DNA of 46,076 nt, from assembly GCA_020720625.1 (NCBI GenBank), contig DYOH01000019.1:1-46076 (forward strand), written 5' to 3'. Positions within the stretch are counted from its first letter, which is position 1, and the number at the start of each line of letters is the position of its first letter. The notes under the pieces were generated by a model, which was given only the letters and a program-made list of their open reading frames with translations, was not told where the DNA came from and did no database searches. A program made the translations under genes and the position numbers. This document shows positions 1 to 8,463 of this stretch, piece by piece. This DNA comes from Acetofilamentum sp. (GTDB lineage Bacteria; Bacteroidota; Bacteroidia; Bacteroidales; DYOH01).

Positions 1-50
1 ATTGTAATTCATTGTAATTCATTGTAATTCATTGTAATTCATTGTAATTC
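1..50. repeat. 10-bp tandem repeat at window start
   Basis: Five perfect copies of attgtaattc, followed by a partial copy (attg). The repeat is cut by the window edge, so its true length is unknown. It lies downstream of the P-type ATPase gene and probably marks where the assembly stopped. Confidence 0.95.
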
Positions 51-80
51 ATTGATTATCATTATTTTTCACATTTTAAA

Positions 81-182
81 CAAATCAACAAATCAACAAA
101 TCAACAATTCACCAAATCAACAATTCACCAAATCACCAATTCACCAAATCAACAATTCAACAATTCAACAAATCACCAATTC
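81..182. repeat. 8-bp tandem repeat, consensus CAAWTCAM
   Basis: Twelve to thirteen consecutive 8-bp units starting at 81, each reading caa(a/t)tca(a/c). Variation is restricted to the fourth and eighth bases. The array ends two bases before the stop codon of the P-type ATPase. An open frame runs through it, but the low-complexity product (Asn/Gln/Ile/Ser) is not a credible protein. Confidence 0.9.
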
Positions 183-183
183 T

Positions 184-2580
184 TTAACAGCACTTAAGTT
201 TTATCCTTGCGCTAATAGCCACCATAAGAGTAACAAAGGCAACAACGCTAACCGAGCTTGCCGGCATAAGAATGGCTGCCACAATAGGCGATAAAAGGCC
301 TCTTACGGCAAAACTCAATCCTACTACATTGTAAATAAAAGACAATATAAAGCTCAGACGCACAATTTTTACGGAAATTCGGCTAAAACGAATAAATTGA
401 TTTAAATGCTTTAAATTATTGGATTGTAAGATGGCATCACAGGCCGGCGAAAAGCTATAAATATCGTCGGCAATGCTAATACCTGCGTTACTTTCGAGCA
501 ATGCACCAGCATCGTTTAGTCCGTCGCCAATCATCATAACCCGTTTACCTTTGGCTCTGAGTAATCTAATATAATCAAGTTTGTCTTTAGGACTTTGATT
601 AAAATGGATATTCTCAGAAATACCTGTCAGGCGCTCCAAGTTTTCTCTCTCACTATCGTTATCGCCTGAAAGAAAATGTATTTCGTATTCTTTTTTTAGG
701 GTTTGAATCAACAATTCAAGACCTTGTCGATATTTGTTACGTAAGGTAAAATAGCCCAGCACCTGATTATTTTCGCTGAAATAAATGGTTGTTGCTTTGT
801 TTTGCAGGCTATTGCCTTCGGTACCGATAAAGCTTGCGCTTCCGAGTTTATAGCTTTTTTTATTCCATTCGGCTTCTATTCCTTTGGCCGGAATTTCTTC
901 AAATTTATCAAACAGTATTTTGGGTGTTTGTTGAAGATGCTGGTGAATTACCTTACTCGCAGGATGTGTGGAATTTCCGGTCATAGAGTAAATTATTCGA
1001 CGATATTCTTCGCCCAGATCTATTCCGGAATATTCCATTTGGGCCTCGTTACTCTCGGTAATTGTACCGGTTTTATCAAAAACGATGGTATCTACTTTGC
1101 TAAGCGCCTCTACAACATCTGGATTCTTTATAAATAGGCCTTTTTGACCAAAAATGCGCATTGTATTGCCAAAAGTAAAAGGTATGGAAAGTGCCAGCGC
1201 ACATGGGCAAGCTACAATTAGTACAGACGTAAAAGCAAACAAGGCAGTAAGCGGATTGATAAATAGCCACATAATTCCGCTTAAGATACTAATAGACAGC
1301 ACTACTACGGTAAAATACTTGCTTACATCGTCCATCATATCGCTAAGGGTTTTCACCGAAGTTTTTTTGTGCTCCTGGTTCCAGATTTGCGTTAATCTAC
1401 TTTGCTTAACTTCTTTAATAAGCTCAATTTCGATACTTTGACCAACCAAACGTCCGCCTGCATATATTTTATCACCGGGCGATTTACTCACCGGACGTGC
1501 TTCTCCGGTAACAAAGGCATAATCTATAGAAGCCTCGCCTTTTAAAAGCAAAGCATCGGCAGGAATAAGTTCCTGATTACGGATTAAAAGTCTGTCGCCC
1601 ACAGCAATTTTCTCAATCAACACGCTTTCTTCTTCGCTATGTGCATTTAATTTGGTAACGGCAATGGGAAAATATGAATTGAAATCCCTATCAAAAGAGA
1701 GCGCTTTGTAGGTTTTTGCCTGATACCATTTCCCAATCAAAAGAAAAAAAACCAATCCAGCAAGGGAATCCATGTAACCGGTGCCACTTCCACTGAAAAT
1801 TTCGTAAGAACTTTCCAGAAAAATGGCAATCATACCAATGGATATAGGCAAATCGATATTGATTATTTTATGCAATAAATTTTTAAAACCCGAAGCCAAA
1901 TAGTCGGTGCCACTATAAAACATGATGGGCAGCGACAAAAGGAAATTTAAAATACCAAAAAATCGTTTAAAATCTTCGGTAATAAATTGATTTCCGGGTA
2001 AATACTCCGGAAAACTGAGGAGCATAGTATTACCAAAAACAAATCCTGCAACACCAATTTTGTAAATGAGCGTTTTTGTAGAAACATCGGCAGCTTTTTT
2101 ATTAATATCGTCGATAGTAATTTGCGGAATGTAATGAATAGAAGCAAGCAATTCGACCAATTGCCGCAAAGAAACCTGATTTTCGCGATAACTAATGCTT
2201 ACCCGCTTTTTTACAAAATTTACTGTAGATTGAATAATACCAGGATGAAGTCGTTGCAAATTCTCAAGAAGCCAAATACATGAACTACAGTGTATTGCCG
2301 GTACATAAAGCGTTACTTTGGCAATGCCGTCTTCCTGAAATTCGAGCAACTTGGTTACAATATCTGCATTATCGAGATAAGCGTACTTTTTTCCAAATTC
2401 ATGCACATCAACTTTAATTCCCGGAGTGTCTTCCATGTTATAGTAGGTGTATAATTGCTTTCCGTTTAAAAGCTGATATACCGATTTGCATCCATGACAG
2501 CAAAATGGTTTTCCTTGATCCCAAACCGGATTTTTTCCGCAATCGGCTCCGCAATGCACACAGATAATTGTTTCTTTCAT
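184..2580 (-). CDS. ccoI: Heavy-metal P1B-type ATPase, CcoI/FixI-like copper exporter
   Basis: Predicted membrane copper pump that supplies metal for cbb3-type cytochrome oxidase assembly. Seen in the 798-residue product: a Cys-rich N-terminal segment (CVHCGADC at 8-14, CCHGC at 27-31) of the type found in FixI/CcoI proteins; a heavy-metal-binding domain with CSSC at 98-101; the actuator TGE at 358-360; the transmembrane metal-site motif CPC at 458-460; the phosphorylated Asp in DKTGT (D502); an S-T-H-P motif; and GDGLND near the end. These together give a complete enzyme of normal length. The start at 2580 directly precedes the metal-binding segment. ccoS and the ccoNOP genes commonly lie beside this gene in Bacteroidota and would be expected beyond the left edge; that is inference. 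Assignment to CcoI rather than a general CopA rests on the N-terminal domain. Confidence 0.85.
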   Translation of the reverse strand: MKETIICVHCGADCGKNPVWDQGKPFCCHGCKSVYQLLNGKQLYTYYNMEDTPGIKVDVHEFGKKYAYLDNADIVTKLLEFQEDGIAKVTLYVPAIHCSSCIWLLENLQRLHPGIIQSTVNFVKKRVSISYRENQVSLRQLVELLASIHYIPQITIDDINKKAADVSTKTLIYKIGVAGFVFGNTMLLSFPEYLPGNQFITEDFKRFFGILNFLLSLPIMFYSGTDYLASGFKNLLHKIINIDLPISIGMIAIFLESSYEIFSGSGTGYMDSLAGLVFFLLIGKWYQAKTYKALSFDRDFNSYFPIAVTKLNAHSEEESVLIEKIAVGDRLLIRNQELIPADALLLKGEASIDYAFVTGEARPVSKSPGDKIYAGGRLVGQSIEIELIKEVKQSRLTQIWNQEHKKTSVKTLSDMMDDVSKYFTVVVLSISILSGIMWLFINPLTALFAFTSVLIVACPCALALSIPFTFGNTMRIFGQKGLFIKNPDVVEALSKVDTIVFDKTGTITESNEAQMEYSGIDLGEEYRRIIYSMTGNSTHPASKVIHQHLQQTPKILFDKFEEIPAKGIEAEWNKKSYKLGSASFIGTEGNSLQNKATTIYFSENNQVLGYFTLRNKYRQGLELLIQTLKKEYEIHFLSGDNDSERENLERLTGISENIHFNQSPKDKLDYIRLLRAKGKRVMMIGDGLNDAGALLESNAGISIADDIYSFSPACDAILQSNNLKHLNQFIRFSRISVKIVRLSFILSFIYNVVGLSFAVRGLLSPIVAAILMPASSVSVVAFVTLMVAISARIKLKCC

Positions 2581-2654
2581 TAAGTTTGTTTCTTTTTCAA
2601 ATTAGAAGCCTAAACTAAATAAAAAATAAATGATTGGGCTAAAATTATACTAAA

Positions 2655-2685
2655 AAGGCCCAAAGGAATTGTTCCTTCGGGCCTT
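2655..2685 (-). terminator. Rho-independent terminator of the hsp20 gene
   Basis: AAGGCCC at 2655-2661 pairs with GGGCCTT at 2679-2685. The stem continues inward through AAGGAA/TTCCTT around a TTG loop, with one mismatch. On the minus strand it is followed by a T-rich run, about 20 bases after the hsp20 stop codon, so it ends leftward transcription before the P-type ATPase. Confidence 0.85.
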
Positions 2686-2706
2686 GAAAAAAATGAATTA
2701 GCGTGC

Positions 2707-3141
2707 TTATTGAATGTTGATATTTCTTTTGGGCTTTATTACAGCCTCATTGCGTTTTGCAATATCGAGTTTAAGTACACCATTTTCGTATTTGGCAGCA
2801 ATCTTTTCCACATCTGCTGTTTCGGGCAATGTAAAGGCTCTTTTAAAATTGGCATAAAAAAATTCTCTCTTGGTGAATTGTCCATTTATTTCTTCGTTGC
2901 CCTCCTTTTCAGATGAAATCGTAAGCACATTATTATCCAAATCGATTATAAAATCATCTTTTTTTAAACCCGGTGCTGCAATTTCGATTGTAAATTTATC
3001 GGCAAACTCAATGATATTAACGGCCGGAACTGTACTTCTTTTTCTCAAAGCCGGAATATCGCTTACATCTCCCGAAAAGAAATCGTCTAATAAATTACTG
3101 ATATTAGCCCAATCTGCATAATTTTTTCTAATGAGTGTCAT
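2707..3141 (-). CDS. Small heat-shock protein, Hsp20/alpha-crystallin family
   Basis: ATP-independent holdase chaperone that forms cytosolic oligomers. The 144-residue product has a short N-terminal arm and then an alpha-crystallin domain (about 40-140) with the family signatures P-G-L-K-K-D-D, F-x-R-x-F-x-L-P and A-x-x-x-x-G-V-L. The C-terminal strand ends in K-R-N-I-N-I-Q, an I-x-I-like tail as used for oligomer contacts. The usual GVLxLxIPK reads GVLKLDIAKR, with Pro replaced by Ala. The gene stands alone with its own terminator and has an unusually strong ribosome-binding site for this phylum, which fixes the start at 3141. Confidence 0.93.
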   Translation of the reverse strand: MTLIRKNYADWANISNLLDDFFSGDVSDIPALRKRSTVPAVNIIEFADKFTIEIAAPGLKKDDFIIDLDNNVLTISSEKEGNEEINGQFTKREFFYANFKRAFTLPETADVEKIAAKYENGVLKLDIAKRNEAVIKPKRNINIQ

Positions 3142-3149
3142 AATGTATT

Positions 3150-3155
3150 CCTCCT
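3150..3155 (-). promoter_or_regulatory. Strong Shine-Dalgarno site of hsp20
   Basis: AGGAGG on the minus strand, eight bases before the ATG at 3141. Bacteroidota genes, including the others in this window, mostly lack such a site, so this one stands out and supports the start. Confidence 0.8.
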
Positions 3156-3278
3156 GTTATTTTAAGTTTAAAATTTTGTTTTGTATAGAAATATCAATTC
3201 GTATACCAACAAAAAAATACAGACAAATTGACATAATAAAAAAATTAATAACTAATATACAGCACTAAACAAATGCCA

Positions 3279-6038
3279 TTATTTCACTTTCACAAATTTA
3301 ACTCTGGTTTTGTCCACATAATCGAGGGAATTGATATGCAGAAAATAAGTTCCTGCATCAAGATCAGAAACCACCACGGCGGTATAAGGAGTGTAAAAAA
3401 TAGATTGCGATTTAACCAAAACTCCGCTTAGGTTAAAAATCTTAAGATCGTAACTCTTAAAGGAATTAAAGCCGCTCAGATTTATTTCGTTTCTTGCAGG
3501 ATTTGGAAAAGCCTTAATACTAAAACTTTTTTCAATGGGCAAAGGAGCAGTATAATTGGTTTTAAACAAAAAATTATCTGTAATAGAATTGCCCATTGCA
3601 TCGGTAGCTTTGATGCTGATTGTACCTTCGCCTTTAAGCAATGATTTAACCATCAATTTGTTATTACTAATATCGGCTTCGCACAAAATCGGATTTTCAT
3701 TATGCAGATCAAAATTCAGTCCTAAACCACCACTGTGATAAAAATAACCTTCCAAGTCGAGTATAATAAGCGTATCGGTGGTATTGATTAAAATATCGGG
3801 AATATACTGATAAACAATAGGTTTGAAAACATGCAAAGATTCATTGAGCTCAAAGTCCCATATTCCGCGCCCAAAAGTACTAAATCTGGCCACATTTTGC
3901 TGCTCAATAAACTCAACATTCCAAAAAATAGCATCGGGCAAAATACTATCTTGCAAAGAAATCCATTGGTTCGTTCTGAAAAAATAGGCAAATGCCCCAA
4001 TTTCGGAAGCAGCAAATAAAATGCTATCGTTATTGCTCAAAGCCAAACCTGTAATCAAGGTCTTGGGCATATTACTGGCAAGTGGTTTAAAATCCAAACC
4101 CGAATTTTCGGACACATATATAGCCGAAAGTCCTGACTCATAAGCACTCCCAGCCCAAAAAAGTAAACTATCGGTCTGTGATGAGCACAAAATTTTAGCT
4201 CCATAAAAATATTGTCCGGCTGGACCTGGACTCCAATTGCTAATCCGCCAACTAATGCCACCATCATTACTCCTAAAAAATCGTCCCAAATTGGTAGAAA
4301 CAAACAATACTTTATCGTTGAAAGGCGAAACTGCAATGGCAGAAATCAGCTCGGAATTTACAGATGCAAAATTATAGGCCAAAGTTCGGGATTTGATATC
4401 AGAAATTTCGAAACTTAATTCTGCAAGATAATTTCCACTTTGTGTCTGAAAAGCCCCTCCGGCCATCCAAACACTGTAGTTTCTGCCAGGATACTGTGCT
4501 ATTGGAGGTAACCAAAGTGCTGCCGCCTTATTAAAGTAGTAGCGAATATCCGGATTCCCGGAAAACATAACAAATCCGGGATATACTGCCCAATAATCGA
4601 GTACATCGTTGTTGCTAACCAAATGCCCAAAATCTCCGGCCAATATTTGCTTTATTACATTTAATTGCTTAGGCTGCAAACTATCTGTTTTTTGTAATCC
4701 TTGGTCCTGGCTGCCAAAAATGGCGGAAGCGTTTCTACGATTACTGCTCAAACTCGAATAATACTGATTTATATTCAAACCGTCCATACTAATGTTTTCG
4801 ATTTGTGTTAGTTCACTACCAGAAACATAGATACCTCCGTCGGTTGCCGTAAAAATAAGTTCTCCGTTCTTGCTTGCAAAACTTTTAATGGCAGGAATAT
4901 CGGCATGAAATTTTTGCTTGATATTTTGATAATATTCCGTCCAATCGCTCACTTTTGTCCAGCTCTGACCATTATTTACGGAAAAATAAAAATTTACACC
5001 CCCAAAATATATTAATGATTCGTTTCCTAATGAATGTGTTATACTATTAATCATAAAAGGGTTCTCCGGAATATAGGAGATAAACTCGTACACCCCATTG
5101 CTTCTGTAAGCGTAAAAATCGGTCTGATTTTCGGCAAAAACGGCAATAATCAAATCATCGGCGCCGCCATTCGGATTTCCACTCAGGATAAGAGAGCCTA
5201 TCCTTAATGGTCGGATAATGCCACGAAGATTCTGCATCCCCAACGTATCCATCTGGTATATAGATGATTCAATTGTTGCAAAAATTTCATTTTGCAGGTT
5301 AATAAAAATATCGGCGTATTGTGCATTTCCAACATTCTTGCTAATTTCCTTAAATGTATAGCCTAAATCGTTGCTAAAAAAAACAGCTGTATACGCTTGG
5401 CCATCCGAATAGTATTCAGCCAAAAGCAACAAAAATGGATCTGCACTATTTTCTACGAGCACTCGTTTAATATATCCATCGTTTTTGATAGCTTCCAGCC
5501 CTTCAGCTTTTATCCAGCTCTGTCCCTGGTTGTTACTTACGAAAAATCCGTCGAACGACTGAGCGCCGGACGCCACAAAAAAAACTTCACCAAGAGTTGA
5601 GTTAAGATGCTTAACAAAAATAATATCAGGAATGCGGTAATGGTTATTTATACATGTCCATGCACCTTCATCATTTAGTTTTTTTTTCCAAATATGACCT
5701 CCAGCCGAAGCGGCGTAAACAGTGTTTGTGGTGCTATCAAAATCAAGGGTGTGAACTCTTCCGGCATGATTGATACTGCCTATTTCGTGCCATGTCCCAA
5801 TATTTTGCTCTGTTTTTCGAATCCGGACTTTTGTTTTTTGGTCTAAACTTCGCCAATGCTCTGCATTAGAAGATTGGCGGTGCATTTGCTCATAATATGC
5901 TATGCGTCCGGAATCTTTTGCAGAAATGGAATAATACAACTGATGGTTTTGTTTACGGTATTCTTCATCGGAACAGGAAAAAATGAATAACGTAACAGTC
6001 AGGCAGAGATAAATATATGTGGTAAATTTGTGTCTCAT
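3279..6038 (-). CDS. Beta-propeller surface protein with T9SS C-terminal sorting domain
   Basis: Large 919-residue exported protein of unknown substrate. The N-terminus has a hydrophobic signal ending in I-F-S-C (Cys22), a plausible lipobox, followed by S-D-E-E. Residues about 60-730 contain many recurring blocks of the S-N-N-G-Q-S-W and S-N-D-G-G-I-S-W type, the Asp-box pattern of sialidase/sortilin-like beta-propellers. A cadherin-like or Ig-like stretch follows (about 745-830). The last 75 residues (F-P-N-P-A-R-N-E onward, with K-x-x-V-K at the end) match a type A type IX secretion sorting domain. T9SS cargo is usually led by a signal peptidase I signal, so the lipobox is odd. The gene lies alone between hsp20 and a flippase pair. 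No catalytic residues were recognised, so it could be an adhesin or binding protein. Confidence 0.8.
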   Translation of the reverse strand: MRHKFTTYIYLCLTVTLFIFSCSDEEYRKQNHQLYYSISAKDSGRIAYYEQMHRQSSNAEHWRSLDQKTKVRIRKTEQNIGTWHEIGSINHAGRVHTLDFDSTTNTVYAASAGGHIWKKKLNDEGAWTCINNHYRIPDIIFVKHLNSTLGEVFFVASGAQSFDGFFVSNNQGQSWIKAEGLEAIKNDGYIKRVLVENSADPFLLLLAEYYSDGQAYTAVFFSNDLGYTFKEISKNVGNAQYADIFINLQNEIFATIESSIYQMDTLGMQNLRGIIRPLRIGSLILSGNPNGGADDLIIAVFAENQTDFYAYRSNGVYEFISYIPENPFMINSITHSLGNESLIYFGGVNFYFSVNNGQSWTKVSDWTEYYQNIKQKFHADIPAIKSFASKNGELIFTATDGGIYVSGSELTQIENISMDGLNINQYYSSLSSNRRNASAIFGSQDQGLQKTDSLQPKQLNVIKQILAGDFGHLVSNNDVLDYWAVYPGFVMFSGNPDIRYYFNKAAALWLPPIAQYPGRNYSVWMAGGAFQTQSGNYLAELSFEISDIKSRTLAYNFASVNSELISAIAVSPFNDKVLFVSTNLGRFFRSNDGGISWRISNWSPGPAGQYFYGAKILCSSQTDSLLFWAGSAYESGLSAIYVSENSGLDFKPLASNMPKTLITGLALSNNDSILFAASEIGAFAYFFRTNQWISLQDSILPDAIFWNVEFIEQQNVARFSTFGRGIWDFELNESLHVFKPIVYQYIPDILINTTDTLIILDLEGYFYHSGGLGLNFDLHNENPILCEADISNNKLMVKSLLKGEGTISIKATDAMGNSITDNFLFKTNYTAPLPIEKSFSIKAFPNPARNEINLSGFNSFKSYDLKIFNLSGVLVKSQSIFYTPYTAVVVSDLDAGTYFLHINSLDYVDKTRVKFVKVK

Positions 6039-6083
6039 AAATTATGCAGGGAAAATAATAAAATTTATTCGGGCTATGAAACC

Positions 6084-7013
6084 TTATCTAGTATTTATTT
6101 TCTGTTCGGCGATAAAATAAAAACCTGCTACAGCAGGCAAAACAACAGCCAATAGCCATACAAGAAAGAAAATAATGGTAATAAGGAAAGTTGAAACTTC
6201 CATTTGCGAAAAAATAAATACAGCCACCGTTCCGCGAATACCGATATCGGCCAGTTGAATCACCGGGAGCAAATATAATACAAAGAAAACCACCGCCATA
6301 CCCGACAAAAAATCAAAAAAAGCGATCTCAATTCCGAATGCAGCAAATAAAAAATGATACTGCAAAATAAAAACCGCATAACGTAATACGGACAATATCA
6401 GCAAAACAAATAATTGAGAATAAGCAAACGACAGTTTCTGCGTTTTGAGCCTTTTGCGGATTCCCAGCCAAAAGAGATATACAAATAAAATTAGAAATGG
6501 GAGCAAAATTGCCCAAGAAGTATTAAAAAGATTCATTCTCTTTAATTCGAGCCAACGATTAGAAATATGATATACAAAAAAATAACCTACAAAAATTGTT
6601 ACCGCAAATTGCATAAAACTATTGAGCATTGCGGCTACTCCGGCATTTAAACGACTTTCTTTGGGAAATAAAAAAACTCGGGCGGCAATCTCTCCGGCTC
6701 TGTAAGGAGTGCTAATGCCTGCCGACAAAGAAATAAGCACATGCTTAAATGCTGTAAAAAAACCAATTGTAAGCTCCTTTTGCCGACTTATGTATTTCCA
6801 TTTCAAAGCTTCCAAACTCCAATTTACCAAAATACTCGTCAAGAATAAAAACATGAATCCAAAATTTCGAAAAGATAAGTCGGGAAGTTCGATGCTACTG
6901 AAATCATCAATTTTATACAATTCCAATTTTAATTGAAAAAAAAGTAGCACAAAGCCAACTATAACAAATAGATATTTTAAAACTACTACAATATGCGAAC
7001 GTTTTTTTTGCAT
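6084..7013 (-). CDS. Flippase-like integral membrane protein (LPG synthase TM / UPF0104 family)
   Basis: A 309-residue polytopic membrane protein with about eight hydrophobic segments, related to the membrane half of lysylphosphatidylglycerol synthases and to AglD-type proteins. Family marks seen: the N-S-F-M-Q-F-A-V stretch, P-Y-R-A-G-E-I-A-A-R (the P-x-R-x-G-E-x-x-R signature) and L-P-V-I-Q-L-A-D-I-G-I-R-G near the end. I chose the ATG at 7013 over one at 7058: the later start begins a typical basic N-terminus (M-Q-K-K-R) and avoids overlap with the next gene upstream, which ends at 7048. It is a diverged paralogue of that neighbour and is probably co-transcribed with it. The substrate is unknown. 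Confidence 0.75.
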   Translation of the reverse strand: MQKKRSHIVVVLKYLFVIVGFVLLFFQLKLELYKIDDFSSIELPDLSFRNFGFMFLFLTSILVNWSLEALKWKYISRQKELTIGFFTAFKHVLISLSAGISTPYRAGEIAARVFLFPKESRLNAGVAAMLNSFMQFAVTIFVGYFFVYHISNRWLELKRMNLFNTSWAILLPFLILFVYLFWLGIRKRLKTQKLSFAYSQLFVLLILSVLRYAVFILQYHFLFAAFGIEIAFFDFLSGMAVVFFVLYLLPVIQLADIGIRGTVAVFIFSQMEVSTFLITIIFFLVWLLAVVLPAVAGFYFIAEQKINTR

Positions 7014-7047
7014 CAGGTAAAAAAAATCAAATTCAAGCCAAATTAGA

Positions 7048-8043
7048 TTATTTATCAATTCCCCTGCGATTAAGCACCGGCAGCATTACCAGAGAAAGAA
7101 AACCCATAACAATAAGAAAAACAGTAGAAACCCCATGCACAGCAAAGGCAAAGGCAGCTCCATCGGGGTTTACAGCAACCCCATAAATGGCTAATGTTTC
7201 GTATACCATAAAATGCCAAGCTCCAATGCCACCAGGAACAGGGGCCACCATACCAAAACTCGCCAATACAAATACGGTAAGTGCAATCAGAGGATCTAAA
7301 TCCTTCGTAAAATCGAATGCAAAAAAACTTATATAAAGCATAAGATAATACATCAGAAAGATAAAAAGTGAATGAAAAATAAAGGCAGCTTTTTTCTTCA
7401 TTTGGGCAACAGTTTTCATACCATCCCAAAAACTTATTAAAAATGCGGTTATTTTTTTCGAGATTCGCCAATGCTTTAACTTAAAAAAAAGTAAATAAAT
7501 GCCCACCAAGCCAATAGCAGCTATGATTACCATCAGCCAAATTAGTTTAAGCATATCAAAACTCCGGCTTTTCTGACTGATATTGGCTATTAAAAAGGAA
7601 GTAATATCCTGAAATTGAATAACAAAAACAATAAATGCCAACAAAAGCAGCACAAACATATCAATAATACGCTCTAAAACAACTGTTCCGAGTGTTTTAG
7701 AAAAACTTAATTTTTCGTATTTTGTCATAATACTGCAGCGCGAAAGTTCGCCCAAACGAGGAAAAGCCATATTGGCGATATACATTACCATTACGGCAAA
7801 AAAAGTATTTAAAAAACCGGTTTTCTTTTCAGCAGTTTCGAGCAATATTTGCCAACGCATGGCTCTACTGATATGACTTAGCAAACCTAAAAACAATGAA
7901 AGAAAAATCCACCAAAGATTGGCTTCTTTTAATGATTGCAAAATACTTTCTGTATCCAATTCCTTATAAGCCAACCAGAATAGTAAAATTCCCAATCCAA
8001 AGAACGCAAAGAACTTAAAAATCTTTTTAAATATTGGATGCAT
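7048..8043 (-). CDS. Flippase-like integral membrane protein (LPG synthase TM / UPF0104 family)
   Basis: Second and more canonical member of the pair, 331 residues, about eight membrane segments. It shows the family motifs R-A-M-R-W-Q-I-L-L near 60, F-P-R-L-G-E-L-S-R near 100, V-V-L-E-R-I-I-D-M and, late in the chain, P-V-P-G-G-I-G-A-W-H. Such proteins are thought to move lipid-linked precursors or to transfer groups to membrane lipids; a soluble transferase domain is absent. It starts 200 bases from the divergent cytochrome bd operon and is followed 34 bases later by its paralogue. Confidence 0.82.
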   Translation of the reverse strand: MHPIFKKIFKFFAFFGLGILLFWLAYKELDTESILQSLKEANLWWIFLSLFLGLLSHISRAMRWQILLETAEKKTGFLNTFFAVMVMYIANMAFPRLGELSRCSIMTKYEKLSFSKTLGTVVLERIIDMFVLLLLAFIVFVIQFQDITSFLIANISQKSRSFDMLKLIWLMVIIAAIGLVGIYLLFFKLKHWRISKKITAFLISFWDGMKTVAQMKKKAAFIFHSLFIFLMYYLMLYISFFAFDFTKDLDPLIALTVFVLASFGMVAPVPGGIGAWHFMVYETLAIYGVAVNPDGAAFAFAVHGVSTVFLIVMGFLSLVMLPVLNRRGIDK

Positions 8044-8247
8044 GTAAAATATATATTTTGTAAATTAAGAACAATTATGGCGATTTTTTCCATAAGTAAC
8101 ACCAAATATATATTTAAAATATTTTAATCAAATGCTGAAAAACATATCAGAAAAAAAGAACGTATCTTAAATAAGAATTACTTTTACGTATGAATAACAT
8201 ATATACCTTAAGAGATATAACTATATATCGTAAGTAACAAAAAATTT

Positions 8248-8457
8248 ATGCTTAAAAAAATATTTAATTTTTACTACGAAGGATTTGTAAATATGAGTAA
8301 AACAGGTAAAACCCTGTGGGCAATTATATTTATCAAATTATTTATCATGTTTGCCATTCTAAAAATGTTTTTCTTTCCGAATGTTTTAAAGACACAGTTT
8401 AAAACGGACGAAGAGAGAAGTAATCACGTAATTGAGAACTTAACAACAATTAAATAA
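8248..8457 (+). CDS. DUF4492 small membrane protein preceding cydA
   Basis: A 69-residue protein with one membrane-spanning segment (about 25-45) after a basic N-terminus, and a charged cytoplasmic tail. The opening M-L-K-K-I-F-N-F-Y-Y-E-G-F and the G-K-T-L-W motif match the DUF4492 family, which I know chiefly as the gene immediately upstream of cydA in Bacteroidota. It ends six bases before cydA, so the two are surely one transcript. Its job is not established; assembly or stability of the bd oxidase is a reasonable guess. Confidence 0.85.
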   Translation: MLKKIFNFYYEGFVNMSKTGKTLWAIIFIKLFIMFAILKMFFFPNVLKTQFKTDEERSNHVIENLTTIK

Positions 8458-8463
8458 ACAAGT

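Noticed and set aside
52-294. 80-codon plus-strand frame over the left-edge tandem repeats
   Set aside because: Low-complexity product encoded by the 8-bp repeat and antisense to the ccoI 3' end.
6084-8043. Frameshifted single gene instead of two flippase-like genes
   Set aside because: Each frame encodes a complete set of membrane helices and its own P-x-(R/L)-x-G-E-type motif, so they are tandem paralogues.
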